NCBI GenBank assembly: GCA_018821435.1
Contig: JAHJME010000019.1
Coordinates: 62,001 to 126,000 of the forward strand
Source of the DNA: Alphaproteobacteria bacterium
Lineage (GTDB): Bacteria; Pseudomonadota; Alphaproteobacteria; Caulobacterales; Caulobacteraceae
Length of the DNA: 64,000 nt
Direction of reading: 5' to 3'
A model generated the notes under the pieces. That model was given only the letters and a program-made list of their open reading frames with translations. It ran no database searches and had not been told where the DNA came from. Positions 54,110 to 63,800 of this stretch are shown here, one piece after another; positions within the stretch are counted from its first letter, which is position 1, and every line of letters begins with the position of its first letter. The position numbers were made by a program, and so were the translations under genes.

Positions 54110-55585
54110 TTATCCCTCGGCCTTCGCCCGCCGAGCCCTGACCTTGGCGGGCGGCGCGCCGGGTAGCCGCAGTTCGAACACCGTCCCCTGCCCCCCGGTG
54201 ACGGAGAGGGTGAGGTCGCCGCCGTGGCCCTGCGCGAGTTCTCTGGCGATAGCGAGGCCCAGGCCGGTCGAGTCCGGGCGGCCGGAGCCGGCGAAGGGTT
54301 GGAAGAGGCGTTCGCGGATGCGTTCGGGGACGCCGGGGCCGTCGTCGGAGACGCGGATCAGGCTGGCGCCGCCCACGGCCTCCATCGACACCTCGACGCG
54401 GCCGACGCCGGCCCGGTCGGACTGGTGCTCGATGGCCTGGCGGGCGTTGCGCAGCAGGTTGACCAGGATGCGGTGCAGTTGGTCCGGGTCGGCGGTGACG
54501 TGGTCGGCGGCGGTGACCTTGGAGACGAGCTTGATGCCCGAGCCGGTCAGGCGCGCCTCGGCCGCCGCTTCCTTCAGCGCCTCGGCCAAGGGCACGGTTT
54601 GGGTCTCGGGCGCGGCTTCCTGGGTCTTGCCGTAGACCAGCACGTCGGCCGCCAGCTTCACGGCCCGGTCCAGGGCGCGCTCCAGGCGGGGCAGCGCCTG
54701 GCTGACCTTGGGGTCCTTGGACGCGGCCAGCCGCTCGGAGGCCAGCTGGGCGCTGGTGAGCATGTTCTTCAGGTCGTGGTTGATCTTGGCCACCGCCTCG
54801 CCCAGCGCCGCCAGCCGGGCGCGGGAGTTCAGCGCCACGCGGACGTCGGCCTGCATGCGGTCCAGTTCGGTCTCGGCGCGGCCGATCTCGTCGCGGCGGC
54901 CCGAGAGCTGCACGCGGGCGGTGGGATCGTCGGGATCGGCGCGGAATCGCTCCATGGCGAAGGTGATCCGCTGCATGGGCCGCACCAGGAACAGGTTCAG
55001 CGCCACATAGACGATCAGCCCGGCCAGGGCCGCGACCCCGGCGACGATGGCGACCAGGCGCCAGAGATAGCTGGCCAGCGCCTTCTTCAGCTCGGTGTCG
55101 GTGGCGACGAACTCGATGAAGTCCACCTCCTTGCGGAAACGCGGCTCGGCCATGACCCGCATTCGGCCGCCGTCGCCCAGCAGGGTCTGGAACGGCGCGA
55201 AGAGGGCGAGGCCTGTCGCCTTGGGTCGCAGGTCGACCACGTAGGGCGGCGTAGCGGGCCGGGCGCCGGAGAACACCAGCGAGCGGACGCCGTCGATGGA
55301 CACCGACACGATCTCGACGCCGGCGCCTTCCAGCAGCTGGGTCTTCAGCTGTTCGGAGACCACGCGGTCGGGATCGACCTCGGGCGCGAGCGAGGCAAGC
55401 TCGGCGGCGCGGACGCGGTCCAGCAGCCACTGCTTCTCGTAAGCCGCCATGGCGGGGGGGATGGCCAGGGCCCCGCCCAGGGCGGCGAACACGACGGTTA
55501 GGACCAGAAGGCGCGCGGAGAGGCCGCCGGGCCAAAAGAGGCGGCGCCGGTTCCGTGCGGGAGCTTCGGTCGGTGCGTCCGCCAT
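54110..55585 (-). CDS. Sensor histidine kinase
   Basis: 491 residues: two membrane spans (LLVLTVVFAALGGALAI and AIVAGVAALAGLIVYVALNL) around a periplasmic loop of about 125 residues, HAMP, dimerisation helix with H270 (AVAKINHDLKNMLTSAQLAS) and an ATPase domain with N box (LVNLLRNARQAIE), DDGPGVPERIRERL and TGLGLAIARELAQG. No response regulator gene is next to it, so it is an orphan here. It ends in a basic tail. Confidence 0.9.
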   Translation of the reverse strand: MADAPTEAPARNRRRLFWPGGLSARLLVLTVVFAALGGALAIPPAMAAYEKQWLLDRVRAAELASLAPEVDPDRVVSEQLKTQLLEGAGVEIVSVSIDGVRSLVFSGARPATPPYVVDLRPKATGLALFAPFQTLLGDGGRMRVMAEPRFRKEVDFIEFVATDTELKKALASYLWRLVAIVAGVAALAGLIVYVALNLFLVRPMQRITFAMERFRADPDDPTARVQLSGRRDEIGRAETELDRMQADVRVALNSRARLAALGEAVAKINHDLKNMLTSAQLASERLAASKDPKVSQALPRLERALDRAVKLAADVLVYGKTQEAAPETQTVPLAEALKEAAAEARLTGSGIKLVSKVTAADHVTADPDQLHRILVNLLRNARQAIEHQSDRAGVGRVEVSMEAVGGASLIRVSDDGPGVPERIRERLFQPFAGSGRPDSTGLGLAIARELAQGHGGDLTLSVTGGQGTVFELRLPGAPPAKVRARRAKAEG

Positions 55586-55644
55586 TGTCCTCCGAATTAG
55601 TGCAGCGCGGCCGTTGCGGCAACGTAAGGGCCGGCCGGCGAAGG

Positions 55645-56688
55645 CTATCTTGCCCCGATTGCCTCGGACACGGTGCGAAAGCCGTCGGCGCGCAGGCGTT
55701 CCGCCAGTTCGCGCTTGATGCGAACGACCAGGCCCGGACCCTCATACGCCAGCGCCGAATAGAGCTGCACCGCCGCGGCCCCGGCCCGCAGCTTGGCGTA
55801 GGCGTCGGCGCCCGAGGCCACGCCGCCCGCGCCCACCAGCACGAAGCGCCCGGCGGCGGCGTCGCGGAAGCGGGCCAGCATCTGGGTCGACAGTACGGTC
55901 AGCGGCGCGCCCGACAGGCCGCCGGCCTCGTCGCGGTGCGGGGATCGCAGCGCCGGGCGGCCGATGGTGGTGTTGGACACGATGACGCCGGCCAGGCCGT
56001 GGGTCGCGACGGTGTCGGAGATGGCCTCGACCTCGCCGTCCTCCAGGTCGGGGGCGACCTTCAGGAAGGTGGGCGCGCGGCCGGCGGCCGGCAGGGCGGC
56101 GGCGGCCTCCATCACCCGACCCAGCAGCTCGTCCAGGGCGGCCTTGGTCTGCAGCGCGCGCAGGCCGGGGGTATTGGGCGAGGAGATGTTGATGGTGAAA
56201 TAGCTGGCCAGGCCCCACAGCCGGGTCAGGCCGGCGACGTAGTCGGCGATGCGGTCGTCGGAGTCCTTGTTGGCCCCGAAGTTGGCGCCGACGACGCCCG
56301 GGCCGCGCCTGGCGAGACGGGCCGCGTAGGGCTCGAGGCCCTCGTTGTTGAAGCCCATGCGGTTGATCACCGCCCGGTCCTCGGTGAGGCGGAACAGGCG
56401 GGGGCGCGGATTGCCGGCCTGGGGCTTGGGCGTGACCGTGCCGCATTCCACGAAGCCGAAGCCGGCGCGCAGCATGGGGCCGAACACCTCGGCGTTCTTG
56501 TCGAAGCCGGGGGCCAGGCCGATCGGATTGGGCAGCTTGAGGCCCGCCAGCTCGGTGGCCAGGATCGCGTCGTCCGCCGGGGCGCGGGGGCCCAGTCCCA
56601 GCTTCAGGCCGGCCAGCGCGGCGGTGTGGGCGTCCTCGGGGTCAAGGACATGCAGGGCGCGGGTGGCGAGGCCGTGGAGGTCGTTCAC
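55645..56688 (-). CDS. pyrD: Dihydroorotate dehydrogenase, class 2 (quinone-dependent)
   Basis: 347 residues from a GTG at 56688 that overlaps the previous stop (GTGA). Class 2 marks: APGFDKNAEVFGPMLRAGFG, RMGFNNEGLE, FTINISSPNTPGLRALQ with the catalytic serine in NISSPN, LKVAPDLEDGE and GAGGVASGADAYAKLRAGA. The N-terminal helix DLHGLATRALHVLDPEDAHT is the membrane-contact part. It catalyses the fourth step of pyrimidine synthesis. Confidence 0.95.
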   Translation of the reverse strand: MNDLHGLATRALHVLDPEDAHTAALAGLKLGLGPRAPADDAILATELAGLKLPNPIGLAPGFDKNAEVFGPMLRAGFGFVECGTVTPKPQAGNPRPRLFRLTEDRAVINRMGFNNEGLEPYAARLARRGPGVVGANFGANKDSDDRIADYVAGLTRLWGLASYFTINISSPNTPGLRALQTKAALDELLGRVMEAAAALPAAGRAPTFLKVAPDLEDGEVEAISDTVATHGLAGVIVSNTTIGRPALRSPHRDEAGGLSGAPLTVLSTQMLARFRDAAAGRFVLVGAGGVASGADAYAKLRAGAAAVQLYSALAYEGPGLVVRIKRELAERLRADGFRTVSEAIGAR

Positions 56689-57017
56689 GCGGGCATCCTC
56701 GGAACCCCGTCGGCATCCAGCGGGGCCTCGTGCACGGCCAGCACGGCGCCGACCGGCAGGGCAGCGTAGAGATGGGGGAAGGGGTCGCCGCCGCGAGACG
56801 GCTCCCACTTCAAGGCAGCGCCCAGGTCGTCGCCTTCGACTTCGAGCACCAGGAGGTCGGGAAGGTTGGCGAAGTACCGCCGCGCGGTCTCCTTCGCCTG
56901 GGCGGCGGTGGAGAAGTGGATGTAGCCGTCCTGGCGGTCGACCGCCGAGCCCTCGAACCGGCCGGGGCCTTGCGCGGCCGTCCATTCGGCGCGCGGCAGG
57001 ATCTTGTAGATGCGCAC
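56685..57017 (-). CDS. DUF952 family protein
   Basis: 110 residues from a GTG at 57017. The domain marks are KILPRAEWTAAQ, DRQDGYIHFSTAAQAKETAR, LVLEVEGDD and FPHLYAALPVGAVL. The function is unknown. It is often found beside pyrD in Caulobacterales. Its stop overlaps the pyrD start, and it follows the phosphatase gene by one base. Confidence 0.88.
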   Translation of the reverse strand: MRIYKILPRAEWTAAQGPGRFEGSAVDRQDGYIHFSTAAQAKETARRYFANLPDLLVLEVEGDDLGAALKWEPSRGGDPFPHLYAALPVGAVLAVHEAPLDADGVPRMPA

Positions 57018-57018
57018 C

Positions 57019-57510
57019 CTAGCGCTCCGGGAAGAACAGGCCGTCGAAGTGGGGGCGTCCGTTGGCGTCGAACAGGAACACCGCCGCCGCCGCCGTGGGG
57101 AAGTTGCGCTGGGCGCGGGCGACCAGGCTGGGCGGGGCGGATCCCTCCATCAGCAGCTGGATCGTCAGTTCCTGCAGGCCGGGATTGTGGCCCACCACCA
57201 TGACCGTGGCGCAGGCCTGGCCCGCGGCCTTGGCGGCCTGGCGGATCACCCCGGACTCGGCGTGGTAGAGGTCGTCGTCGAACCGGGTCTCGGCGTTCGG
57301 GAAGGCGGCGCTGGCGGCCTCCCAGGTGCCGCGCGCGCGGGCGGCGGGCGAGACCAGGGTCACGTCGGGCTTGAAGCCCATGTCGGCCAGCTGGGCGCCC
57401 ATGTCGGCGGATTCGCGGACGCCGCGCGGCGCGAGACGCCGGTCGAAGTCGTCGCCGCTGTCGGAATCCGACTCGGCCTTGCCGTGCCGCAAGAGGATCA
57501 GACGATCCAT
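57019..57510 (-). CDS. Histidine phosphatase (SixA-like)
   Basis: 163 residues. The catalytic RHG is in [11 protein letters not shown] (H9 as nucleophile), with the second histidine in [14 protein letters not shown] and an arginine in [14 protein letters not shown]. Length and layout match SixA-type phosphohistidine phosphatases. It probably takes phosphate from a phosphohistidine protein. It heads the phosphatase-DUF952-pyrD unit. Confidence 0.9.
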   Translation of the reverse strand: MDRLILLRHGKAESDSDSGDDFDRRLAPRGVRESADMGAQLADMGFKPDVTLVSPAARARGTWEAASAAFPNAETRFDDDLYHAESGVIRQAAKAAGQACATVMVVGHNPGLQELTIQLLMEGSAPPSLVARAQRNFPTAAAAVFLFDANGRPHFDGLFFPER

Positions 57511-57559
57511 GGACGCTCCCTTACCCAGCCGACGTCATAGCCCAGGCGCGCGCAGGCGG

Positions 57560-57608
57560 GCAAAGTGGAAACCGGTCTGGGCGAACGATACGCAGCAAGA
57601 AAACAGCC
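57560..57608 (+). repeat. Possible widespread alphaproteobacterial intergenic element
   Basis: AAAGTGGAAACCGGTCTGGG then CGAACGATACGCAGCAAGAA resembles an element I recall as common between genes in Rhizobiales (AAAGTGG-A-ACCGGTTTTG...). It lies 70-120 bases upstream of metX and is followed by a CGCCCC/GGGGCG hairpin (57611-57630). The match is from memory only. Confidence 0.35.
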
Positions 57609-57676
57609 GGCGCCCCTTGGGCCGGGGGCGATTGCACCCCATTGACACTGGTCAGACGAGGCGATCCAACGCGGCC

Positions 57677-58834
57677 ATGACGGCGCAGACCCCCATCACG
57701 GCGGGAATCGAGACGGGCGGGGGAACCTGGCGGTTTCCCGCGACGCAGCCGCTGCGCCTGGATTCGGGCGCCAAGCTGGCTCCGCTCGAGATCGGCTACA
57801 AGACGTATGGGCGGCTGAACGCGGCCAAGTCGAACGCGGTGCTGGTGTGCCATGCGCTGACCGGCGACCAGCATCTGGCCTCGACCCACCCGGTGACCGG
57901 CAAGCCGGGCTGGTGGGACCGGTTCGTCGGCCCCGGCCTGCTGCTGGACCCCGAGCGCTATTTCATCATCTGCACCAATGTGGTCGGCGGCTGCATGGGC
58001 AGCACCGGGCCGGCCTCGATGGATCCGGCCACCAACGCGCCCTACGGCCTGAAATTCCCGGTGATCACCATCGGCGACATGGTGCGCGCCCAGGCGATGC
58101 TGATCGAGGCGATGGGGATCGACACCCTGTTCGCGGCGGTCGGCGGCTCCATGGGCGGCATGCAGGTGCTGCAGTGGGCGGCGGACTATCCGGACAAGCT
58201 GTTCAGCGCCGTGTGCATCGCCGCGGCGGCCCGGCACTCGGCCCAGAACATCGCGTTCCACGAGGTGGGCCGCCAGGCGATCATGGCCGACCCCAACTGG
58301 CATCAGGGCGCCTATCTGGCGGCCGGCGTGCGGCCCGAGAAGGGCCTGGCCGTGGCGCGGATGGCCGCGCACATCACGTACCTGTCCGAACAGGCGCTGC
58401 AGCGTAAGTTCGGCCGCGAGTTGCAGCGCGACGGCCTGTCGTGGGGCTTCGACGCCGACTTCCAGGTGGAGAGCTATCTGCGCCACCAGGGGACCAGCTT
58501 CGTCGATCGCTTCGACGCCAACAGCTATCTCTACATCACCCGCGCGCTGGACTACTTCGACCTGGGCGCCCAGTACGGCGGGGTGCTGGCCGAGGCGTTC
58601 GTCAAGGCGCGCGCGGTGAAGTTCTGCGTGCTCAGCTTCTCGTCCGACTGGCTGTATCCGACGCCCGAGAGCCGCGACATCGTCCGCGCCCTGAACGGGG
58701 CCGGCTGCCGCGCCAGCTTCGCCGAGATCCAGACCGACAAGGGGCACGACGCCTTCTTCCTGGACGAGCCGCTGCTGGACCAGACCCTGCGCGGCTTCCT
58801 GGCGGCGCAGGCCCAGGCGCGAGGGCTGGCGTGA
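57677..58834 (+). CDS. metX: Homoserine O-acetyltransferase
   Basis: 385 residues from the ATG at 57677; the frame runs further upstream without coding look. Alpha/beta-hydrolase triad: S158 in GGSMGGMQ, D324 in SSDWLYPT and H357 in DKGHDAFF. Further blocks, [17 protein letters not shown] and the substrate-binding [16 protein letters not shown], are as in MetX. It makes O-acetylhomoserine for methionine synthesis. The stop overlaps the metW start (GTGA). Confidence 0.95.
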   Translation: MTAQTPITAGIETGGGTWRFPATQPLRLDSGAKLAPLEIGYKTYGRLNAAKSNAVLVCHALTGDQHLASTHPVTGKPGWWDRFVGPGLLLDPERYFIICTNVVGGCMGSTGPASMDPATNAPYGLKFPVITIGDMVRAQAMLIEAMGIDTLFAAVGGSMGGMQVLQWAADYPDKLFSAVCIAAAARHSAQNIAFHEVGRQAIMADPNWHQGAYLAAGVRPEKGLAVARMAAHITYLSEQALQRKFGRELQRDGLSWGFDADFQVESYLRHQGTSFVDRFDANSYLYITRALDYFDLGAQYGGVLAEAFVKARAVKFCVLSFSSDWLYPTPESRDIVRALNGAGCRASFAEIQTDKGHDAFFLDEPLLDQTLRGFLAAQAQARGLA

Positions 58835-59559
58835 GCGCCATCCGGCCCCCCTCTATCCGGGAAGACTTCGCCGAGATCCTGAAGCTGGTGCGGCCGAACG
58901 CGCGGGTGCTGGACGTCGGCTGCGGCGAGGGCGAGCTGCTGGAGCTGCTGACCCGCGAGAAGGCGGTCGACGGCCAGGGGCTGGAGATCAGCCCGCAGGG
59001 CGTGGCGGCCTGCCTGGCGCGCGGCCTGGCCGTGGTGCAGGGCGACGGCGACCGCGACCTGGACCACTTCCCCACCCGGGCGTTCGACTATGCGATCCTG
59101 AGCAAGACGCTGCAGCAGATGCGCGAGCCCCGGCACGTGCTGTCCGAACTGCTGCGGATCGCCGAACAGGCGGTGGTCTCGGTGCCGAACTTCGGCCACT
59201 GGAAGGTCCGCTGGGCGCTGATGTCGCGCGGCCGGATGCCGGAGACGGGCGCCCTGCCCGAGCCCTGGTACTCCACGCCGAACATCCACCTCTGCACCCT
59301 GCGCGACTTTACGGCCCTGTGCGATGCGCTGGACCTGCGCATCGACGCCTGCGCCTCCCTGGCCGAGGGCAAGCCCGCCCGCCCGATCGACCCGCGCCAG
59401 CCGATCGAGAACTGGCGGGCCGAGACGGCGCTGTTCCTGCTGAGCCGGCGGTCCGAACCGGCCGTCGCCAACGCCACGGCGCCCCAGAACCTGTTCGGCG
59501 ACGTGGAGCTGCCGAAGGCTGAGGCGCCGGTGAAGAAGGCGCGTAGTCGCAAGGCTTGA
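58831..59559 (+). CDS. metW: MetW, methionine biosynthesis partner of MetX
   Basis: 242 residues from a GTG at 58831. The methyltransferase-like motif I is [16 protein letters not shown], with [38 protein letters not shown] and [19 protein letters not shown], all MetW marks. MetW is needed with MetX for homoserine acetylation in many alphaproteobacteria. A C-terminal lysine-rich tail (KKARSRKA) is unusual in length. Confidence 0.93.
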   Translation: MSAIRPPSIREDFAEILKLVRPNARVLDVGCGEGELLELLTREKAVDGQGLEISPQGVAACLARGLAVVQGDGDRDLDHFPTRAFDYAILSKTLQQMREPRHVLSELLRIAEQAVVSVPNFGHWKVRWALMSRGRMPETGALPEPWYSTPNIHLCTLRDFTALCDALDLRIDACASLAEGKPARPIDPRQPIENWRAETALFLLSRRSEPAVANATAPQNLFGDVELPKAEAPVKKARSRKA

Positions 59560-59614
59560 CGGCCAAGCTTCGTTCGCGTTTTGTTTTCGCCACATCAAGT
59601 TGTGAGGCGGGGCG

Positions 59615-60832
59615 TTGGCGCTTTTTGATTTTCTCAAAGGCGGTCGGCCACAGGACCGGTTCGCCGAAGCGGTGATGGCGCGCCTGAAGGCGGCTGGGTG
59701 GCCGCACGAGGTGACCTATGATCGCAGTGCATTTTCGCTGACGACACGCGCGGAAGGTGACGTCCTGCACCTGGATAAGGTGTACCGCGACTGGCTTACC
59801 TATCCGAGGCGGGAGCAGGCGGCGCAGTTGGATCGCGTCATCGCACCGGTCTTCGAGGCCCGCATCGTGGAAAGCTTCGAAGACGCCGCACCGCGGCTTC
59901 TGCCGATCGTGCGAAGTTTGACGGATCTCCAGGCCGTAGCACTCGACGCCGATAACCCGTCGACCGAAGTGTGGCAGCCCTATCAACGGCTAGCGGGACC
60001 TTTGGCGGCGGTGCTTGCCGTGGACCTGCCGAACAGCATCTCCTTCGTTCAGCATGGACTGCTGCGGGACTGGGGCCGGACCTTCGAGGAACTGCTGCCG
60101 CGGGCGATGGACAACCTGGTGGCCATCAGCCCGGTTCGCTTCGAAGCGACCGACGGCGGCTTCCATGTCTCAACTTACGAAGATGGATACGATTCCAGCC
60201 GCCTGCTCATGCCGGAGTTGTTTCTGGCGCTCGGCCTGAAGGGCGCGCCCGTAGCTGTCGCCGTGACACGCGACCACGTGGTGGTCGCCGGCGGCGAGGA
60301 CGTTCGAGCGCTACAGGCCATGGCAGCCCATGTGGTGCGCGCCTTCAATGCAGCGACGCGCCCCTTGGCCTGGCTGCCACTGATCCTCCGGGATCGAAAG
60401 TGGGAGGCTTTCGAGGGCGCATTGACGCCGGAACTGGGCGCCATCCGCGACCTGTTCATCCGTCAATCCATATGGGACTACGGCCTTCAGACGCCACGGC
60501 TTGAAACGCTGTTCGCGGAGCAGGAACGAGACGTCTTTGTCGCGCCCTTTGAGTTCGTCGTCGTCGATCGCGACGCCTTTACCTGGACGTCCTGGACACA
60601 GGACGTGCCGGCCCTACTCCCAAAGGCGCAGGGCTTGGCGATGACACTGACTGACGGGCAAGATGTCTTCCGGCTCTGGTCAGATATCGAAGCCGTATGC
60701 GGCCCGTTCGCGGAAGACGCTACGTTTCACCCACCACGCTATCGGCCGCCGGCTTGGCCGGACGGCGATGCCGTCGAGCGCCTAAGGCGAGATTTTCCGA
60801 CACCCGAATGGTGGCTGGCGGCGACGGCCTAG
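59615..60832 (+). CDS. DUF1444-like hypothetical protein
   Basis: 405 residues from a TTG at 59615 (GAGGCGGGG before it). The layout fits DUF1444-like proteins: an N-terminal RFAEAVMARLKAAGW helix, LDKVYRDWLTYPRREQAAQL, and a core with LGLKGAPVAVAVTRDHVVVA. The function is unknown. Codon use is a little less GC-rich than its neighbours. Its stop overlaps that of the next, convergent, gene. Confidence 0.6.
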   Translation: MALFDFLKGGRPQDRFAEAVMARLKAAGWPHEVTYDRSAFSLTTRAEGDVLHLDKVYRDWLTYPRREQAAQLDRVIAPVFEARIVESFEDAAPRLLPIVRSLTDLQAVALDADNPSTEVWQPYQRLAGPLAAVLAVDLPNSISFVQHGLLRDWGRTFEELLPRAMDNLVAISPVRFEATDGGFHVSTYEDGYDSSRLLMPELFLALGLKGAPVAVAVTRDHVVVAGGEDVRALQAMAAHVVRAFNAATRPLAWLPLILRDRKWEAFEGALTPELGAIRDLFIRQSIWDYGLQTPRLETLFAEQERDVFVAPFEFVVVDRDAFTWTSWTQDVPALLPKAQGLAMTLTDGQDVFRLWSDIEAVCGPFAEDATFHPPRYRPPAWPDGDAVERLRRDFPTPEWWLAATA

Positions 60833-61551
60833 CGGACCGTCACCAGCTTGGTCTCGCCGTACGTCTGGATCAGGCGGCGGAGTTGGGTGGCGACGATGCC
60901 GGGCGGGACCGGGGCCACGGCGTAGCGGCCGTCACCCGCCGCCAGGCCGATGCGCAGGACCTCGCCGGTGTCCTGGCGGACGGCGAAGGTCTCGGGGTAG
61001 TCGGGGTTGAAGTTGGCGACGGTCATGCGCACGCGGCCCCGCGCCGGGCGGCGTCCCCACGTGGCGATGGCGGTGGACAGGCTGGCCAGGACGGCCGCCC
61101 TCATCTCGATCTTGGCGGGCGTGTCGGGGTCGAACTTCGGCTCGCAGGTCGCGGGCAGCTCCACGCGGATGCGCTGGGTCTGGGCGGCATAGACGCGGCG
61201 GCGCTCACGCTCATAGGCGGGCTCGCCGCGCAGCAGTTCGATGTTGTAGCCGGAGCGCTGGGTCACCATCGGGCCGCCGGCGCGCATCACCACCATGTAG
61301 CTGTCGGCCCAGCGGCGGACGCGGGGGATCGCCCGCAGGTCCTCGCTCCAGAGATAGGCCGTGCGCCCGTCCAGCCGCAGGTCGACGGTCGCCGTCTGGC
61401 CCAGGCGCGCATAGGGGTCGGCCCACCAGGTGCGGCTGAAGCAGACGTGGCGGCGCAGCGCCTCGATAGCCTGGGGCGCGGTCAGGTCGGCCGCGGCCGC
61501 GGGGGCGGCGGTCAGCAAGGCGAGGATGAGGGCTGCGAGCCCGGCCTTCAT
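60829..61551 (-). CDS. Exported protein of unknown function
   Basis: 240 residues with signal peptide MKAGLAALILALLTAAPAAA. The mature part has a WADPYARLGQTATVDLRLDG segment and a run of basic residues (YERERRRVYAAQTQRI); no domain is recognised. It lies after the P-II gene by 22 bases on the same strand. Confidence 0.65.
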   Translation of the reverse strand: MKAGLAALILALLTAAPAAAADLTAPQAIEALRRHVCFSRTWWADPYARLGQTATVDLRLDGRTAYLWSEDLRAIPRVRRWADSYMVVMRAGGPMVTQRSGYNIELLRGEPAYERERRRVYAAQTQRIRVELPATCEPKFDPDTPAKIEMRAAVLASLSTAIATWGRRPARGRVRMTVANFNPDYPETFAVRQDTGEVLRIGLAAGDGRYAVAPVPPGIVATQLRRLIQTYGETKLVTVR

Positions 61552-61573
61552 GCGCGGCGCCGGCCGATGGCGG

Positions 61574-61918
61574 TCAGCCCGCGATCGCCGCGGCGTCCTG
61601 CTCGCCGGTGCGGATGCGGAGCGCGCGCTCCAGGTCCAGGACGAAGATCTTGCCGTCGCCGATCTTGTTGGTGTTGGCGCTGGCCTGTATGGCCTCGATC
61701 ACCGCCTCGACGATGTCGGTGGGCACGGCGATCTCCAGCTTCACCTTGGGCAGCAGTTTCACCTCGTACTCGGCGCCCCGATAAACCTCGGTCTTGCCGC
61801 GCTGGCGGCCGTAGCCGCGCACTTCGGTGACGGTGAGACCGGAGGCGCCCGCCTCGGTGACCGCATCCAGCACCGCGTCCAGGCGGCTGGGCTTGATGAC
61901 CGCGATGATCAGTTTCAT
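61574..61918 (-). CDS. P-II nitrogen regulatory protein (GlnB/GlnK family)
   Basis: 114 residues. Family marks: MKLIIAVIKPSRLDAVLDAV, VRGYGRQRGKTEVYRGAEYE with the uridylylation tyrosine Y51 in the T loop, and KIGDGKIFVLDLERALRIRT. It senses 2-oxoglutarate and ATP and controls nitrogen metabolism. No amtB or glnA gene is adjacent, so its partner cannot be told here. It lies 43 bases after the methyltransferase gene. Confidence 0.93.
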   Translation of the reverse strand: MKLIIAVIKPSRLDAVLDAVTEAGASGLTVTEVRGYGRQRGKTEVYRGAEYEVKLLPKVKLEIAVPTDIVEAVIEAIQASANTNKIGDGKIFVLDLERALRIRTGEQDAAAIAG

Positions 61919-61961
61919 GCGCCGGTACGCCTCCAGTGAAACTCAGAATCCTTGGGAACAG

Positions 61962-62750
61962 CTAAGACCTTCGCCGGGGCGGCGCCAAGCGATCTCGCAG
62001 GGCGGGCGCGTCCGGCGCCCGCGAAACCGGCGCCGCGCCGGGGGCGCCGGCCAGCACCGGACGCGCGGCCCGCACCCGCGCGCGCTGCCCCTGAGGCTTC
62101 ACGGCGAAGGTCTGCTTCACGGCTTCCATCAGCAGCAGACCGGCGAACCCGGGCCACAGCCGCGAGCCCGCCTGTTCGAAGCCTTCGGCCCAACCCGCCA
62201 TCCAGGTCACGGGCGGCACATAGAGCGCGCGGGTCCAGCCGGAGGGTTCCAGGTCGGCCTCGCGCATCAGTTCGGCCAGCTGGCTGCGGCTGTAGGGCCG
62301 GCCGTGGCCGAAGGGCGTCTTCTCGGTATTGGCCCACAGGCCGTTGCGCGAGGCGACGGTGACGATCGCCCGACCGGAGGGCGCCAGCACCCGCCACACC
62401 TCGCGCAGGAACCCGACGGGGTCGGCGCTCTCCTCCAGCCCGTGCACCACCAGGATGCGGTCGAACAGGGCGTTGGGAAACGGCAGGCAATCCTCGGGCG
62501 TCAGGGTCGACAGGTTGCGCCCGTCGCTGGGCCACACCTCGACCCCCTGCTGCGCCGGCATGGCGGCCACCACGCGCCGGGCGCGCGGTCGCAGCGTGGT
62601 GGCGAAGGGCGTGGCGTAGCCCAGGACCAGCACGTCCAGGCCGGCGACGTCGCCCCAGGCCTCGATCAGCTTGCGTTCCACCATGGCGCGCGCCGCCCGC
62701 CCCAGGTCGGAGGCGTAGAACTGGCGAAGTTCGAGGACGTCGCGGCGCAT
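61962..62750 (-). CDS. Class I SAM-dependent methyltransferase
   Basis: 262 residues. Motif I is degenerate (GLDVLVLGYATPFATTL), with LFDRILVVHGLEESADPVGF and WRVLAPSGRAIVTVASRNGL following. The C-terminal 40 residues are Ala/Arg/Pro-rich and probably disordered. This gene divergent from gloB is a frequent arrangement in Alphaproteobacteria. The substrate is unknown. Confidence 0.75.
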   Translation of the reverse strand: MRRDVLELRQFYASDLGRAARAMVERKLIEAWGDVAGLDVLVLGYATPFATTLRPRARRVVAAMPAQQGVEVWPSDGRNLSTLTPEDCLPFPNALFDRILVVHGLEESADPVGFLREVWRVLAPSGRAIVTVASRNGLWANTEKTPFGHGRPYSRSQLAELMREADLEPSGWTRALYVPPVTWMAGWAEGFEQAGSRLWPGFAGLLLMEAVKQTFAVKPQGQRARVRAARPVLAGAPGAAPVSRAPDAPALRDRLAPPRRRS

Positions 62751-62819
62751 GGGGGATGGCTATTCTCGACGGGAGCGGCCGACCAGCCTAAATCGTCTGG
62801 CGCTTGCAGGAGTTTCGCC

Positions 62820-63581
62820 ATGCCGCTGACCGTCCACCAGTTTCCGTGCCTGTCGGACAATTACGGCTTCCTGATCCGCGACGAGGCCAGCGGCAAGACC
62901 GCCTGCATCGACACCCCCGACGCTGCGGCGATCCTGCGCGAGCTGGAGACCCTGGGCTGGGGCCTGGACATGATCCTCAACACGCATTGGCACCCCGACC
63001 ACGCGGGCGGAAACGCCGACATCCAAGCCAAGACGGGCTGCGCCATCGTCGGTCCGGGCGAGGTGACCCGCATCGCGCCGCTGGACCGCGAGGTGAAGGG
63101 CGGCGACACGGTCGACCTGGGCGAGACCAGCTTCCAGGTGATCGACAGCGGCGGCCACACCCTGGGGCACATCGCCTACTTCGACGGAACGGACCGTATC
63201 GCCTTCGTCGGCGACACCCTGTTCGCCCTGGGCTGCGGGCGGCTGTTCGAGGGCACGCCCGAGCAGATGTGGGACAGCCTGCAGCGCCTGGCCGCCCTGC
63301 CCGACGACACCACGGTCTATTGCGCCCACGAATACACGGCCTCGAACGCCCGCTTCGCCCTGTCGGTGGACGACAGCCCGGCGCTCAAGGACCGGGCCGC
63401 GCAGATCTTCGCCGCCCGCGAGCGCGACGAGTGGACCGTGCCCACGACCATCGGCCTGGAGAAGGCCACCAACCCCTTCCTCCGCGCGCCCCTGTTGGCC
63501 GGGAAGGTCGGCGCGGCGGGCCAGCCCGACGCCACGGCGTTCGGCGCGGTGCGCGCGGCGAAGGATGGGTTCAAGGGGTAG
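62820..63581 (+). CDS. gloB: Hydroxyacylglutathione hydrolase (glyoxalase II)
   Basis: 253 residues from the ATG at 62820. Metallo-beta-lactamase fold with H56, H58, D60 and H61 in NTHWHPDHAGGN, further ligands in SGGHTLGHIAY, DTLFALGCGRLFEG and YCAHEYTASNARF. The C-terminal end has the typical ERDEWTVPTTIGLEKATNPF. It hydrolyses S-D-lactoylglutathione in methylglyoxal detoxification. It is divergent from the methyltransferase gene. Confidence 0.95.
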   Translation: MPLTVHQFPCLSDNYGFLIRDEASGKTACIDTPDAAAILRELETLGWGLDMILNTHWHPDHAGGNADIQAKTGCAIVGPGEVTRIAPLDREVKGGDTVDLGETSFQVIDSGGHTLGHIAYFDGTDRIAFVGDTLFALGCGRLFEGTPEQMWDSLQRLAALPDDTTVYCAHEYTASNARFALSVDDSPALKDRAAQIFAARERDEWTVPTTIGLEKATNPFLRAPLLAGKVGAAGQPDATAFGAVRAAKDGFKG

Positions 63582-63800
63582 CGCGGCGGATTGGGCAAGC
63601 ACCCAGGCCGAACGCCAATGTCCATCTTCGACTGTTGGCGAACGTTGCGAGCCTTTGGACGCCAATAGCGCTTCGATCCTGAAGGACGTTTTCGTGACCG
63701 GCGTCCTTACCAGGACTGCCTATCGCGACCGTCACCTGACGCCCTTGTTACGTTCGTACAACCATGCATTGTTGCTGAGCTTCGTTGGGGAGTGAGGCGA

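Noticed and set aside
57511..57676. SAM-II riboswitch upstream of metX
   Set aside because: The expected GCTAAA-type core and pseudoknot partners were not found by eye; only a simple hairpin is present.
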